Source of the DNA: Isoetes taiwanensis
Taxonomy: Eukaryota; Streptophyta; Lycopodiopsida; Isoetales; Isoetaceae
NCBI GenBank assembly: GCA_021234155.1
Contig: JAJEKV010000072.1
Coordinates: 2,996,299 to 3,060,298 of the forward strand
Reading direction: 5' to 3'
Length of the DNA: 64,000 nt
Numbering within the stretch: position 1 is the first letter of the stretch; every line of letters starts with the position of its first letter. This document shows positions 9,080-20,006 of this stretch, piece by piece. The notes beneath the pieces were generated by a model that saw nothing but the letters and a program-made list of their open reading frames with translations, was not told the DNA's origin and did no database searches. The translations under genes and the position numbers were made by a program.

Positions 9080-11734
9080 CACGCAGTATGGAAGCTCCAA
9101 ATGATGTGTGGATAAGGATCCAACTGACTCACGAATATGCTCCAGTCTTCAATCGCAAAAAACGAGGTCTAGAAAATAAGAACTTAGACCTCGACGTGTT
9201 GCGTCTTGCAGGCTCAAAAAGTGTCGACATCTTGGCGGATGGCAGTTTATATCCATTGGATCCGTTGAGTGGCAAGAAACCGTCATTTCGGGACGTTTCA
9301 AGTTTAGTCCGATTTTGTGATGACGGTAACTCTGGCCTCCTGGGATATTGTGAGAGATTGAGAGAGGATGAAGGCATTCGGAATCGAATACCGTTCCTTG
9401 AGATGAGCTGCTTCCGATTGTCACAAGAGAATTATAACTTAAACCAGCAGCTCTTTTTTCTCTCGCTTCATTACTCCACTGTAATGAAGGAAAGGAATGA
9501 CGGCTTCGGGAGGGAAACCTCTTTGAGATACGAAGTGGACAAGTCTAAATTAGTGATAGGGCAGCTGCAAGAAAAGATCCAAAAGCTCGAAAGAGCAAAC
9601 TTTGGGCTTCAATGTAGGTTAAAGAATTTGAAGAAAACACCCCTTGGCTTGCGAGAAAGGAAGAAGCACTTTCGACTGATAGAGGAACTGAAGTTTGGAT
9701 TAGGTGCATTCAGACGCAGGGTCACGGCCACAAGGTCCGTTTACAACACTAGCAAAGGCCAATCAAGATCTGGGAAAACTAAAAGCAATCTTGGTTACAT
9801 AGTGAAGAACCTAGCGACAAACAGGGAGATAGTGGACATGATTTGTTAGCCCTACAACTCTTCTCTCAAGAAGATGGTATTGGAAATGGTACTAGGAGAG
9901 ATCTACAAGACGCTAGAAGCGACAGATGTACAGACTGTTTGTGACGATGCAGGCATCAGTAGGCTTGGTTACCGTTCTCTATTCAAGTCATTCCACGAAG
10001 CGTTGAAAAGAATGGGCACAAAAAAAGTATTCGCTCCACGTCCACAAATTGTTGAGAATACAAGGGTTACAAGGACAAATATGGTGTATGCCATATTAGG
10101 AGAGATGCACCACGTTGAATGTGCTGGTCCTGCCATAGCCATAAAGGATAAGAATGGCACGGATTGTTGTGATATAGTTGGATTGAATGAACGCAATAAT
10201 CTTTGGATTGGCCTGGTTAGTCTCTTACAATTCCTTGTCAAATATTATGACTCAACAGTTGCAGAAACTAATGGTGAGATTGAAGTTTGCATAAAATTGG
10301 ATGAAATGGAACTGACCATCTTTGAGAAGTATGAGAGTGTATCCGTTGTCATCATGAATAGAGCAATTGAGAATGCAATTGCACATGCTAAATCAAAGAG
10401 CAACAAGAATAATAAAAAAGATGTAGAGGTGACGGACGAGGAGAAGAAGCGTGCCGAAAAATGATTCCCTTGTCAATCTGAAGATGACACCTGGTGGTTA
10501 GGTCTCTTTAAAGTTCAGAAAGAAACCCACGAGGTATTGAAATGGGTGTTCAATCAAACTGACATCCCGAGTCTAATATCTAGATTCGAGGGAGGGGAAA
10601 AATTGCAAGTAGATCACTATGGATCTTACAAAGTAATTTTTCACTTGGCGTCTGATTTAAAACTGAGAAAGCAATTACAACATAAGTGGAGGAGGACAAG
10701 GAACATGCAAAAGTTGTTTGTACTGCAATCATGCAAGGAAGTCAAGTACTGGGAAGACTGTTTCAACCTTGTCCCTTAACCAAGCAAATGCTCCTAATAG
10801 AGGAGAAAAAGATCCCAAGTTCCATGGCATTTTCTCCATTCCATTAGCGAGGGTTCATATCTGCACTTTGCACGGCTTTGTAAGAATCATTGACAAGATG
10901 ATATTTTTGAGCTGCAGATTCGTGTGGAACATTTCAGACAAGAAGAGAATAGACGAAGGAATTCGTAGAGTTGAACATGTTCTATCAGAAGCAGGTTTGC
11001 ATGGTGGCAATGTAACATTAGAGCTCGATGAGAAATGGGCAGGAAGAACAAGTGTGCCTCGTAAGGTGTCAATTGGAGGGGTGAAAGCTCGACGCTTCAT
11101 AAAGAATCATAGAGAGGCTCTGAACAGAAACCAGATGGGAGAAAAGGTCTATGAATTTGGAAAATTGCTGGTTGATGCGGAGCAGGACCGCCGATGGCGT
11201 TCGTTCAGCATTGAGGAAAAAAAAAGCATGGGATGCATTGTCTGAATTGTTCCCATACATTCAGAGAATGGACCTCACAAGAGAAGATGCAGAAATGTTC
11301 GTGCAAGCGAATAACAAATTTATTAGGGCTTACATAGACGCATGGGGAGAGAGTGAAGTCACGCACTACTTGCACATCTTTTGGGCTCATGCACCTTGGT
11401 TTTTTAGGAAGTATGGAAGCCTAGCAGTGTGGAGTGCACAAGGCATGGAGAAGTCACATAAACAAGCTAAAATAGCCTTTCATCGTTAACACTCAAAGAG
11501 GGGGGTGGAAATGTGGGAACCAACCCTCTAAGATAGATGACAGAGTGGTTTTATAGAAGGGCGATGGCTAAATACGACAAGAAGGTCGCTTTAAGGAGCT
11601 ACCCAGAAGTCGTAAACACCATTGGCATAATGCTGAAGAGAAAACGGAAACTTGCTTGGCAATATTCTAGGGACCCACTAGCATCGCAACAGTGGAGATC
11701 TAAGAGACAAAGAATTGGTAAAGTATACTTGTGA
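9061..11734 (+). pseudogene. Broken DDE-like transposase with coiled-coil N-terminal region
   Basis: A series of long + strand frames in different phases covers this stretch, so the gene is broken at about five places. The first segment (9061-9849, 262 codons) is helical and charged, with a coiled coil around residues 175-220. The later part carries features in the order seen in a family of putative DDE transposases best known to me from sponges, hydra and oomycetes: IKLDEMELT, DTWWLGLFKV-like, then QVDHYGSYKVIFHLASDLK, then FHGIFSIPL-x-LHGFVRIIDKM, and near the end YLHIFWAHAPWFFRKYGSL followed by QGMEKSHKQ. The D, D and E in the first, second and last blocks could be the catalytic triad; that is inference. 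Split-palindrome cassettes lie at both ends. It could instead be an unrelated element-encoded protein. Confidence 0.45.
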
Positions 11735-11744
11735 TGTATATTAT

Positions 11745-11811
11745 GTTCACACGACGCGGAGTACTTGCCTCCAACCTCGTTTGCACAACGGTAGCTTCGC
11801 GTCGTATGATC
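11745..11811. repeat. Split-palindrome cassette 1
   Basis: Left arm GTTCACACGACGCGGA and right arm TTCGCGTCGTATGATC are inverted copies separated by 35 unrelated bases. It sits just after the last transposase-like frame. Confidence 0.8.
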
Positions 11812-11818
11812 TTATTTG

Positions 11819-11884
11819 GATCATACGGTGCGAACAGTGAAGTTCGCTATTGCTTGCATTTATGTGGCTTCGCGTCGTGTGATG
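11819..11884. repeat. Split-palindrome cassette 2, adjacent to cassette 1
   Basis: Left arm GATCATACGGTGCGAA and right arm TTCGCGTCGTGTGATG with a 34-bp spacer. It begins 8 bp after cassette 1 ends; the spacer shares no evident similarity with that of cassette 1. Confidence 0.8.
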
Positions 11885-11988
11885 CTTTACAAGATAATAA
11901 TAAAAAAAGGTTACTTTTGATTAAAGTTGTGAAAATTGTTAGATTGAAAAACAAAATACAACGACTCATTGTTGCTCCAGTGCGACCT

Positions 11989-12711
11989 TGATACGGCACT
12001 AGCTTGGGGGCGTGGCTCAGAGGAATGATTTGCAGAGACAAACACAGAGGCAAGGGCTTTAGATAGATATCTTGTAATCTTGTTTAATCCCGTGATAGAA
12101 GTCTTAAAGGTTTTAAGGAAAGGGCTATTGAAATCTTAACCATTGAAATAATTAATAAGCCAAGTGTTAATACAAACAAAACGGTCGCTACAGTTGTAAC
12201 GATCAGCGGCAGATAGAATTGCCGAACTAGTTAACTTTTTGCTAAAAAGGGTCGGAAGTGCCCTGAATTATCTCATAAGCCATTGTAGCAGGCCAGATTG
12301 CAGGAAAAAGGGCTCCGGCTCCAGCGAAAAGGTAAGGGGAAGGCCGATTTAGCTTGCAAATACCTTTTAGAAGAGCATAAAAGCTCGACCTGTTGAATTG
12401 AGGGAGCGGGAGGTGATTGGTATAAGATAGAAGACTGACTGCTGTAGATCCTCTGTTAATTTGTGGTTGAATAGAGTGGTTCCCTTAGCTCTAGAGAATT
12501 CTTGTGAATCCCAGAGAGGCTATCCAGTTGGTTAGCAGACTCTCAGAGTTGGGAAGAGATTGAGCCAGACTTGTCGTGTTTGCAAATCAGAGCCCGGTTG
12601 GGTGGATAAGTAGTGCCAGAAGAACTTGACCTGGAGTTCCAGGTTGATTGAATTAACTGTGTTTGTTAATTTTGCAGATAGATTTGCAGATAGAGAAGAC
12701 GGTTCGTATCA
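11989..12711 (+). repeat. 5' LTR
   Basis: A 723-bp direct repeat opening with TGATACGGC and closing with CGTATCA, followed within 3 bp by the primer-binding site. Confidence 0.9.
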
Positions 12712-13924
12712 ATTGGTATCAGAGCGTAAGTTGATCTTGCTAAAATAATTTTGTGTTAGGGCCTTACAACGTTTCCAGGTTTTGTTCTATCCAGATTGAG
12801 TGCATTACTGGATAATATCTTTATGATGTGCATTCATAGAAAAAGGAAAACTTGGAGGACAGAAGAAAGCTGTAGAATGTAGATGCTGCAAGCCGTTCCT
12901 TTAAAAAAAGAATGTCGTAGCAATCTAATGGTTTAACTGGGATACCTACGGCAGTAAATTATTCCACTAAATTATGGAAATGAGTCGTGAAAGCATATGT
13001 GAATTGCAGTTGTTTAATAATAGAGAGCAAATTATTGCAAAAAGAAAATAATGAATGTTGCTGGCATAAAGGAGAAAGAGAAGTAGTTCTATGTAAAATA
13101 AGAGATAAATTAAAGCTGTGGAATATGCTTGCACTGCATGATGCCGCAGTGAAATGGTAGTTATGCTTGAAGCTCCATAGGGTTGGAGTTAACAGAAAAT
13201 ACTTGCATCTTAATTTTACCTGAGTTTTCTTTAAGATGTGATAGCAAGGTCAGTATGCTGCTTTGTTTGTGGCTTACAGAAAACTTGCAATTCCTTTGTT
13301 TGGAGACATTCTAACTTCATATTTGTTGTTGATTGCGTATTCATGAGGTTCAAATGAACAAAAGGGAAATGAAACTGCTAAGAAACAAGTAGCACGACCT
13401 GTTGCAGAGATTGCCCATGTTCGTGTTGCAGAAGAAGTTCCCGAAAGTTCCCACGCTAACTTTGACAAGGAAAAGGCAGAAGCCTGAGGGAGAGAGTACG
13501 AAATTCAGACTGATTATTTGAAAGATAAGTAAAGTTAAACGTCTGTATAGACATGTGATTGTTGAATGGTTTGAGCATAGTTTTGATTTGAGTTAAGAAA
13601 GGAGTTTCTTTTTCAAATGAATGTTGCTCTAGAGTTTAGAAGGGGGCAACTGTGACTGCAGCACAGAAGCCAGACCTTTAGAATTGTAAGGCAGATGGTA
13701 AGTTTACCAGCCTAGAAGAAATCATTTCAAAGCAGATAGTTAGGTGACTAGCTTAGAAAGGTGGTTTTGAAGAAATCCTTTCAAAGCAGATAGTCAGGTG
13801 ACTAGCTTAGAAAGAAAGGTGGTTATTCCAGCAAAGCAGATACTCAGTTGACTAGCTTTGGGAAAGATGGTTACTTCCTTAAGGCAGATGATCGAGGACG
13901 ATCAGCCTTGGGAAGGGAAGGAAT

Positions 13925-14653
13925 TGATACGGCACTTGCTTGGGGGCGTGGCTCAGAGGAATGATTTGCAGAGACAAACACAAAGGCAAGGGCTTTAAAT
14001 AGATATCTTGTAATCTTGTTTGATCCCGTGATAGAAGTCTTAAAGGTTATATTTAACTTAAGGAAAGGGCTATTGAAATCCTAACCATTGAAATAATTAA
14101 TAAGCCAAGTGTTAATACAAACAAAACGGTCGCTACAGTTGTAACGATCAGCAGTAGATAGAATTGCCGAACTAGTTAACTTTTTGCTAAAAAGGGTCGG
14201 AAGTGCTCCAAATTAGCTCATAGGCCATTGTAGCAGGCCGGATTGCAGGAAAAAGAGCTCCGGCTCCAGCGAGAGGTAAGGGGAAGCCTGATTTAGCTTG
14301 CAAATACCTTTTAGAAGAGCATAAAAGCCTTCGATCTGTTGAATTGAGGGAGCGGGAGGTGATTGGTGTAAGATAGAAGACTGACTGCTGTAGATCCTCT
14401 ATTAATTTGTGGTTGAATAGAGTGGTTCCCTTAGCTCTAGAGAATTCCTGTAAATCCCAGAGAGGCTATCCAGTTGGTTAGCAGACTCTCAGAGTTGGGA
14501 AGAGATTGAGCCAGACTTGCCGTGTTTGCAAATCAGAGCCCGGTTGGGTGGATAAGTAGTGCCAGAAGAACTTGACCTGGAGTTCCAGGTTGATTGAATT
14601 AACTGTGTTAGTTTTGCAGATAGATTTGCAGATAGAGAAGACGGTTCGTATAA
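13925..14653 (+). repeat. 3' LTR
   Basis: The second copy of the same repeat, preceded by the polypurine tract and followed by the GACCT duplication. It is slightly longer than the 5' copy. Confidence 0.9.
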
Positions 14654-14658
14654 GACCT

Positions 14659-15120
14659 CTTCTTCATTATCTTCATCATCATCATCAGCTTCATCCTCGT
14701 CTTCGTCTTCGTCTCTTCTCCTCAAGCCAGCAATCACCCTATCCAAACGTTCCTCCAATCTGTCCACCATCTCTTTGTACATGTCCGGCTGTCGTCCCCT
14801 TTGCCACAACGTTTTCTTCTGAATTAGCAACCTCGTTCTTTGTCCTGCTCCACCTCAGTGCAGTTGTTGGGACATAACCTTTCCCTCCTGTCCAGCCTTC
14901 TGTTCAACCGCCTGATATGCCTCTCCTGGCTACGAAGCATGAGAAGGTTGAATTCATTTTCTTCTTCTTTCTGCTGAATTGTAATGGCATTCCTCTTTAG
15001 AAGATCGTCTTGCTCCTTCAACCTCTTCATTAGAACACCCAACACTATGTCAGAAGGGAGTTCTATCCTCGGGTATTTTCCCTTATCAGCGGTAGAGGAT
15101 GTGGAGGCCATAGATGACAA
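14659..15120 (-). pseudogene. Coiled-coil protein A (paralogue of the genes at 15.8 and 16.7 kb)
   Basis: It begins MSSMASTSSTADKGKYPRIE and continues with LPSDIVLGVLMKRLKEQ. A heptad-rich Glu/Lys/Arg coiled coil follows over about 70 residues, then a second helical part (MVDRLEERLDRVIAGLRRR) and an Asp/Glu tail. The Ser-rich start, the ELP-x-DI-x-L-x-x-x-MKR-x-KE block and the coiled coil are shared with gene C at 16.7 kb, so the two are paralogues. The frame is not continuous, and the LTR element lies in the acidic 3' end. Function unknown; a structural or adaptor protein of the surrounding block is a guess. Confidence 0.5.
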
Positions 15121-15339
15121 ATGGGAGGGACGTTAAGATTATAGAAGTGACGGGAGCGAAGACTCTAACCAGCGGAAGGAGCACAGTGCAAGGACCTCAA
15201 TTTATACATATTAGCGCTTGAACATATTAAATCTGATCAATTGCCGTCATGCGTGTCGGCGGATTACAATAATTTGTCATGAGAACATTAATTAATGGCT
15301 TGTCTGGCTGGAACACATTAACTATTCTAAGTACATTGT

Positions 15340-15404
15340 ATCACAACACGCGAGATCTGCACACGCACTTTAAAAGCTTATGAAGGGTTTCGCTTCGTGT
15401 GATC
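15340..15404. repeat. Split-palindrome cassette 3
   Basis: Left arm ATCACAACACGCGAG, right arm TTCGCTTCGTGTGATC, 34-bp spacer. It lies 220 bp upstream of coiled-coil gene A and between genes A and B. Confidence 0.75.
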
Positions 15405-15775
15405 TGTCTTGTCATTCTCTCTACCACGGATATTGAAAATTAAAAATTGGAAACGTAATATTTGGCACATTTTTAAAAACTTTTCCATTCGCGAAATAAA
15501 ATAATTAAAAACATTAAAAAGACGGCCCCTCTAGGAGGAGCCGATGCCTATGATCGGCCGGGCAAGCTTCGGCTGGAGGACATTGGTAATTTTTTACGCT
15601 CCTCCAACATGATTACTGCGCGCTTAACCCCCGTTCTCATACTCTGCAACCTTATCTTCCCCTCATCGAGTTGATCTCCGGGCAGCCTGCCCAAGCCGAT
15701 TCTTGACCCCTAAGCCTCTCTTGGAGGTTAGATCTCGTGGCGCCAATTCACCGGTCTATGGCAGCCCGTTGATTG

Positions 15776-16054
15776 TCAGCGCACTAAAATCACCTCCCTA
15801 TAGAAGGCGGCCTTGTCCTCCGCAACCGGCTTGGCGATGTCTTCATCATTCTTTTTCTTTTCGTATAGGCGGATCTGTTCCTCAGCTTCATCACGAATGT
15901 TCTTAATTTCCTTCACCAGAACTTGAGACAAGATCTCGACAGGGATGGAACTGGAGCTGGAGGCCATTGAAAGAGATGAGAACGAAGGGGAGATGGCTGA
16001 GGGCGGATGTGGTAGAACAGGAGATGGCGGATAGGAGAAAACAATGGCGTCCAA
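15776..16054 (-). CDS. Coiled-coil protein B (short)
   Basis: Open for 92 codons; the Met at about 15967 (MASSSSSIPVEILSQVLVKE) is the better start because it aligns with the MAS-Ser-rich starts of genes A and C. The P-V-E-I-L-x-x-V-L-V-K-E-I-K block corresponds to ELP-x-DI-x-L-x-x-x-MKR-x-KE, and a short charged helix follows. The product is much shorter than the other two, so the C-terminus may be lost. No homologue or function is recognised. Confidence 0.4.
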   Translation of the reverse strand: MDAIVFSYPPSPVLPHPPSAISPSFSSLSMASSSSSIPVEILSQVLVKEIKNIRDEAEEQIRLYEKKKNDEDIAKPVAEDKAAFYREVILVR

Positions 16055-16479
16055 CGTTTTATATAGAAACTACAGATACGTTGGAATCTACGGTTGCGAG
16101 TACCGATAAAGTCTGAATAATAATCCTACGAGGCGAAATTATAGCATGCAATTAGGCAACGGTAGCCTATACGTTCGCATCATGGGATCTGTCAGATCCC
16201 AGCTGTATGATATGCAGGCCCATCTAATCAATCCTTTGGTCGTACAAAAGACGGTGTTATTGTGGCAGCGCATGCCACGTCCTTGGCATGACATTGTCAT
16301 CCGCATGCCACGTATGTGAGTAGACGTCGTCATCCACATGCTACGTGCTTTCACCCTAGATATGACTAATTCGCATTTACCTGCAAGATATCACATAATC
16401 TAGCTAGATGTTTGTGTTACAGATAGTTTTCTATTAATAAATCAGGAATTTGTACATACAACGAGGTGTACATTATGGA

Positions 16480-16546
16480 GATCATACGACGGGAAATCCA
16501 TTGATTGCTACCTAATTGCAAGCATGGCATTTCGCATCGTGTGATC
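16480..16546. repeat. Split-palindrome cassette 4
   Basis: Left arm GATCATACGACGGGAA, right arm TTCGCATCGTGTGATC, 35-bp spacer. It lies between genes B and C. The 200 bp before it holds short direct repeats of CATCC(G/A)CATGCCACGT at about 16260-16345. Confidence 0.8.
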
Positions 16547-16663
16547 TTTAATAAAACAAAACATACATTTGAACAAGAGAATAAATATATCATCGAAAAT
16601 AATAATATATATATAAATCATCAAAAACTTCTCATTGAAGCAAAAAATACATAGATAGAACGG

Positions 16664-17143
16664 CTAGGGATCTTCATGATCCTCTAGCTGATCTTCATGA
16701 TCCTCTAGCTGAAGTCTTAAAGCTGCGTTCTCATCCTCCGCAGCTCGGAGCTTCTTCTCCATTTCTTCTAAGGCCTGCGAAATATTGTGGGTAGTTTCAA
16801 CTGCCTCGGCCCTGCGGCTAGTCGCCTCTTGGTACATGGCGAATGTTTCGGCGAGCTCAATGTCTCGCTCATGCAGGAGCGCCCTCGTGAAGGCTAATCT
16901 GTTGACCGCCTCAATATTCTCGGCGACAAGATGGCTGTTTTGATCCTGGATCTCTTTGAATCTCTTCATCATCACTACAAGGGTGATGTCCACGGGGAGC
17001 TCTTGGCGCGGGGGAGTGCTATCTTGGCGTGGTCGCTTGCTAGAGGAAGATGGAGATGCCATCGGAGCGATGAGAATGCAGAAAATGGAAGTGGAAAATG
17101 AGCAGAAGTCGGAAGGCGGAAGAGGATCGGAGGTCGAAGGCAA
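16664..17143 (-). CDS. Coiled-coil protein C (intact paralogue)
   Basis: An open frame of 159 codons. The likely start is the Met at about 17062 (MASPSSSSKRPRQDSTPPRQ), since the preceding 27 residues are unlike the paralogues. Then come ELPVDITLVVMMKRFKEIQD and an unbroken coiled coil rich in Glu, Ala and Arg to the end. The last residues are a small tandem repeat (LEDHEDQ/LEDHEDP) from a duplicated 21-bp unit at 16671-16712. It is the best preserved member of the A/B/C set. Cassettes lie just upstream (17189). No nuclease, zinc or enzymatic motif is seen; the KRPRQ run could serve as a nuclear localisation signal. Confidence 0.55.
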   Translation of the reverse strand: MPSTSDPLPPSDFCSFSTSIFCILIAPMASPSSSSKRPRQDSTPPRQELPVDITLVVMMKRFKEIQDQNSHLVAENIEAVNRLAFTRALLHERDIELAETFAMYQEATSRRAEAVETTHNISQALEEMEKKLRAAEDENAALRLQLEDHEDQLEDHEDP

Positions 17144-17188
17144 GATAGAAGGTCTTCTATTTATAAGATAGATTTCGTAGTAGCTTGA

Positions 17189-17252
17189 GTCACACGACGC
17201 GAAGGATGCCGTTGGTCAGGAAAATGGACCGTTGTTTCTCGCATCGTGTGAG
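17189..17252. repeat. Split-palindrome cassette 5
   Basis: Left arm GTCACACGACGCGAA, right arm CTCGCATCGTGTGAG, 34-bp spacer. It begins about 45 bp upstream of the gene C frame. Confidence 0.75.
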
Positions 17253-17307
17253 GAATAAATAAATAAATTATTTTTTTCCAATAATATTTCATTTCTTCCA
17301 CAGAAAT

Positions 17308-17370
17308 ATCACACGATGCGAAAGCTCGTGTTCGTCAGAAAATCAGACTGATGTATTTCGCGTGGTGTGA
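17308..17370. repeat. Split-palindrome cassette 6
   Basis: Left arm ATCACACGATGCGAA, right arm TTCGCGTGGTGTGA, 34-bp spacer. It starts 55 bp after cassette 5 and ends about 100 bp from the stop of the next - strand frame. Confidence 0.8.
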
Positions 17371-17472
17371 ATAAATATAAATAAAATAATTTTTATTAAT
17401 AATTTCGGTGATACAATCTATACATAAGTAATTTTACTGATACAAGTTCGAAAATATATAACTTCCAATTTT

Positions 17473-18857
17473 TCAAGCTTCGTCGTCAATTTCATGCTTT
17501 TTCAATCCCCTGCCGCACTGATCCAACAAGGCAATGACTCCCATGTTATCGACCCCAGCTTCCAACCTTGGGTGATTCAAGCCAGCAGCTAAAAAATTTA
17601 ACATATTGCTCGCCCGCAGACCAGCTTGGTCGTCAAAATATTGTAACACAACATCGCGCCGAATTGTTATCACCCTTTCAGTGTTTGATGCCAATTGGGA
17701 ATGGTTCCCGAACATGCATAATGCACGGATGTAATAGACAAACTCTGCACCTTTTGGACTGAAAGTTCTGCTGTAGACGATTATCTCCCCATTAACGATG
17801 TAACAATGTCGAGTCCTTCAATCTTTCCTGTCCCCGCGTGCATGTCGGCAAGAAAAATCATCTACTTCCCACAAATAAGACCCCTCAAGATTATCTTCTT
17901 CACATTTCTCCTCATCCATGAGGCTTATGCTGCCGCGATTGACTGAAGGCCTGCCAAACCTGTAGATCCTGTTGGCAGTTTTGCGCGGAGACGCTGAAAT
18001 TCTTCTTCCATTGGCATATTCGCCTCCTCTTGAGCATATCGAGATTCCAGCCTCTCATAGACTTCTTTAAGCTTTATAGCATTGCCGGTATAAGAAGACA
18101 CTTCAAACATCTCTTTGTCCAAGTCCTCTACAAAATCTAGGCCTAGGTTTACCCATTCGGCCAAGGTACTGATAAGCTCGTCTTCCCTAGCACACATTCG
18201 TAACAAAGACGGGTTCCTCAGTATATCACTTAGCAATACGTATTATTTGCCTTCCACTAAAATTGGCGTTATGTCAGACAACTTTTTTTCATCCTCATCC
18301 TCATCCTCATCACCTTTAGAATCATCTTCCTCCTCTGGTTCACCCAAGGCCAGTGCGTCGATGCCAAAAATCCTACATTCTTGCTCTTCTTCCTGTAGAT
18401 CTATCTCCATTTCTACGTCATAGTCAGCATCATCACACATAACTGACCCCCCTTGGCTTAAAGATTTCATTGTTTCCAGTGTATCTTCGGTTTGGCCGAG
18501 CAGAATGCAATAACTAGCGAATGCAAACGACAAAGAGATATAAGTTACCTTCTTAAGTACAAGGACGCAGCCAGGAGAAGCCCGCTGCACAGCATTCTTG
18601 AAAAAAGTCTTCGCTGCTTGCAAATGGGAAGCCGCTTCCTCTAGAGCTGGTTTTGGAATCCACGACCCAGGAACATCTGCAAAGGACGTCCGATGAGCCC
18701 AAGCGGTCCGGCTGAAAGCTAAAGCAACCTCACGATAGCATCCAAGCTCGCTACTGTCTCCCATAATCTCCAACTCCTTACAATAGAACGGATAAATCAC
18801 AGCCGGCGCAACTTCCTCGTTGTCATGTGGGGCAGATGCATACCATTCCAGGAACAA
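17473..18857 (-). pseudogene. Unknown helical/acidic protein genes, closely packed
   Basis: Three long - strand open segments (18857-18243, 18236-17925 and 17921-17473) follow each other with almost no gap. The first has an Ala-rich helical domain resembling tandem helical repeats (PALEEAASHLQAAKTFFKNA), then a very acidic tract (EEEDDSKGDEDEDEDE). The second is helical and Leu/Glu-rich. The third has ERVITIRRDVVLQYF and a Leu-rich helical end. There are probably about two breaks, or else two genes packed back to back. The upstream end at 18857 runs into unrelated DNA, so the first gene is truncated. No family is recognised. Confidence 0.45.
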
Positions 18858-20006
18858 CCAAGCCCAATGTCGTTGGGCTGTTGAAAACTTGCCAATAATG
18901 ATTCTAAGTTTCTAAAAACACCATTATTCGTCGATAACTGTCGTAATTGTCTATAGCAACCAAGCATAACATTGCTGGGTTTAAGTTGAAAACTTGCCAA
19001 TAATCTTTACTCAATTCAATTCATACTATGTATTATTGCCTTGATGCATTCTTTGTAAATGTGGTCTAGATCTCGTCCTATGAAGTAGTATTAGAATATA
19101 TTGAAGATTTTTCACTTGTATTAGACATAGTTCTTGAACATAGTCCTGGTCCACCTCTCTGCTAAATGATGACATCTATGTCACCTTTGTCCAAAATACA
19201 TGGATGAACGACCATAATTTATGTATATACATATGTTGTTAGTTGCACTTTTGATGAATGCAACATTTGCAAATGCTTCATAACTAACTCTTGCAAGAAG
19301 GAACTTCTTAGTAAAGAAAAGCATCCCATCTTGCAACATCGTAGAATGCCTAGGCGTGCAAAAAAAGGCCGCTTGAAGAGAAATTAATTAAAGGCCGACG
19401 AGACTCCATAAAAAAACTGTCATTACTCTGGAACACCCACAACTTCGGAAGACAGTCACTACAGTTTCAGCAAGACCATCAAGAAGTATATTTCATGAAT
19501 AGAATAAATGACTTTGATATAAGTAGATAGCAGCATAGTTAAACAGGCCCTTCTCACGCAAAAGTCCCATCCTCTCCTATGAAGTACTTAAAAAGCCATT
19601 AAGCGAGCAAAGTACAACTTCAGAAAGCTACAACCAAGTGTGCTGCTCTCCTGTAAAGTAAATATGGATTCATATTTCAATTGGTAGAATTGTTGGAAGT
19701 GCCACAGGAGCTCAAAACATTGACAAAAGTGATTCATGGAAGGTATGTTATATACAACAAAACTAACATGCTAATTCATTCACCAGCCGTAGTGAGTTTA
19801 AAGTACAATTAGTGAGTTTGCACAATATTATAAAGTACAATTTAAATGTTATTCAACAAATTTTAGGGCAGGTTTGTGATTAAGTATTCAGAGCCTAAAT
19901 CTATGCTTCAAATTGAAAGTGGATGGACTATTAATAAATACAGTTGAGCCACGAAATTGTAGAATCCACCAAGGCATCAGCAAAGATCTGAGTATGTAAA
20001 ATGTAC
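18858..20006. other. Mostly non-coding; 3' part of the neighbouring - strand gene
   Basis: An imperfect direct repeat (CAACCAAGC then GTTGAAAACTTGCCAATAAT) occurs at 18853-18900 and 18957-19003. A - strand acceptor TTTACTTTACAG followed by a short open stretch at about 19620-19655 may be the last exon of the 20-21 kb gene. Nothing else is recognised. Confidence 0.3.

Larger units (their letters stand above)
11989..14653 (+). mobile_element. Non-autonomous LTR retroelement (LARD/TRIM-like), structurally complete
   Basis: Two direct LTRs (11989-12711 and 13925-14653) bound a 1.2-kb interior with no gag or pol coding. The LTR termini are inverted copies of TGATACG. The primer-binding site TGGTATCAGAGC at 12714-12725 matches plant initiator-Met tRNA. 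A polypurine tract of G/A runs lies just before 13925. A 5-bp GACCT duplication flanks the element (11984-11988 and 14654-14658). The interior holds imperfect tandem units of about 55-60 bp at 13690-13910. The LTRs differ by roughly 3% by eye, so it is young, perhaps one to a few million years at usual plant rates. It lies in the 3' part of a coiled-coil gene. Movement would have needed enzymes from an autonomous relative. Confidence 0.9.

Noticed and set aside
12712-13924. Search for gag or pol in the LTR element interior
   Set aside because: No coding frames of any length or retroviral motif; the element is non-autonomous.
11745-17370. CRISPR-like array (conserved repeats around variable equal-length spacers)
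   Set aside because: The arms are inverted, not direct, the copies are hundreds of bases apart, and the DNA is eukaryotic.
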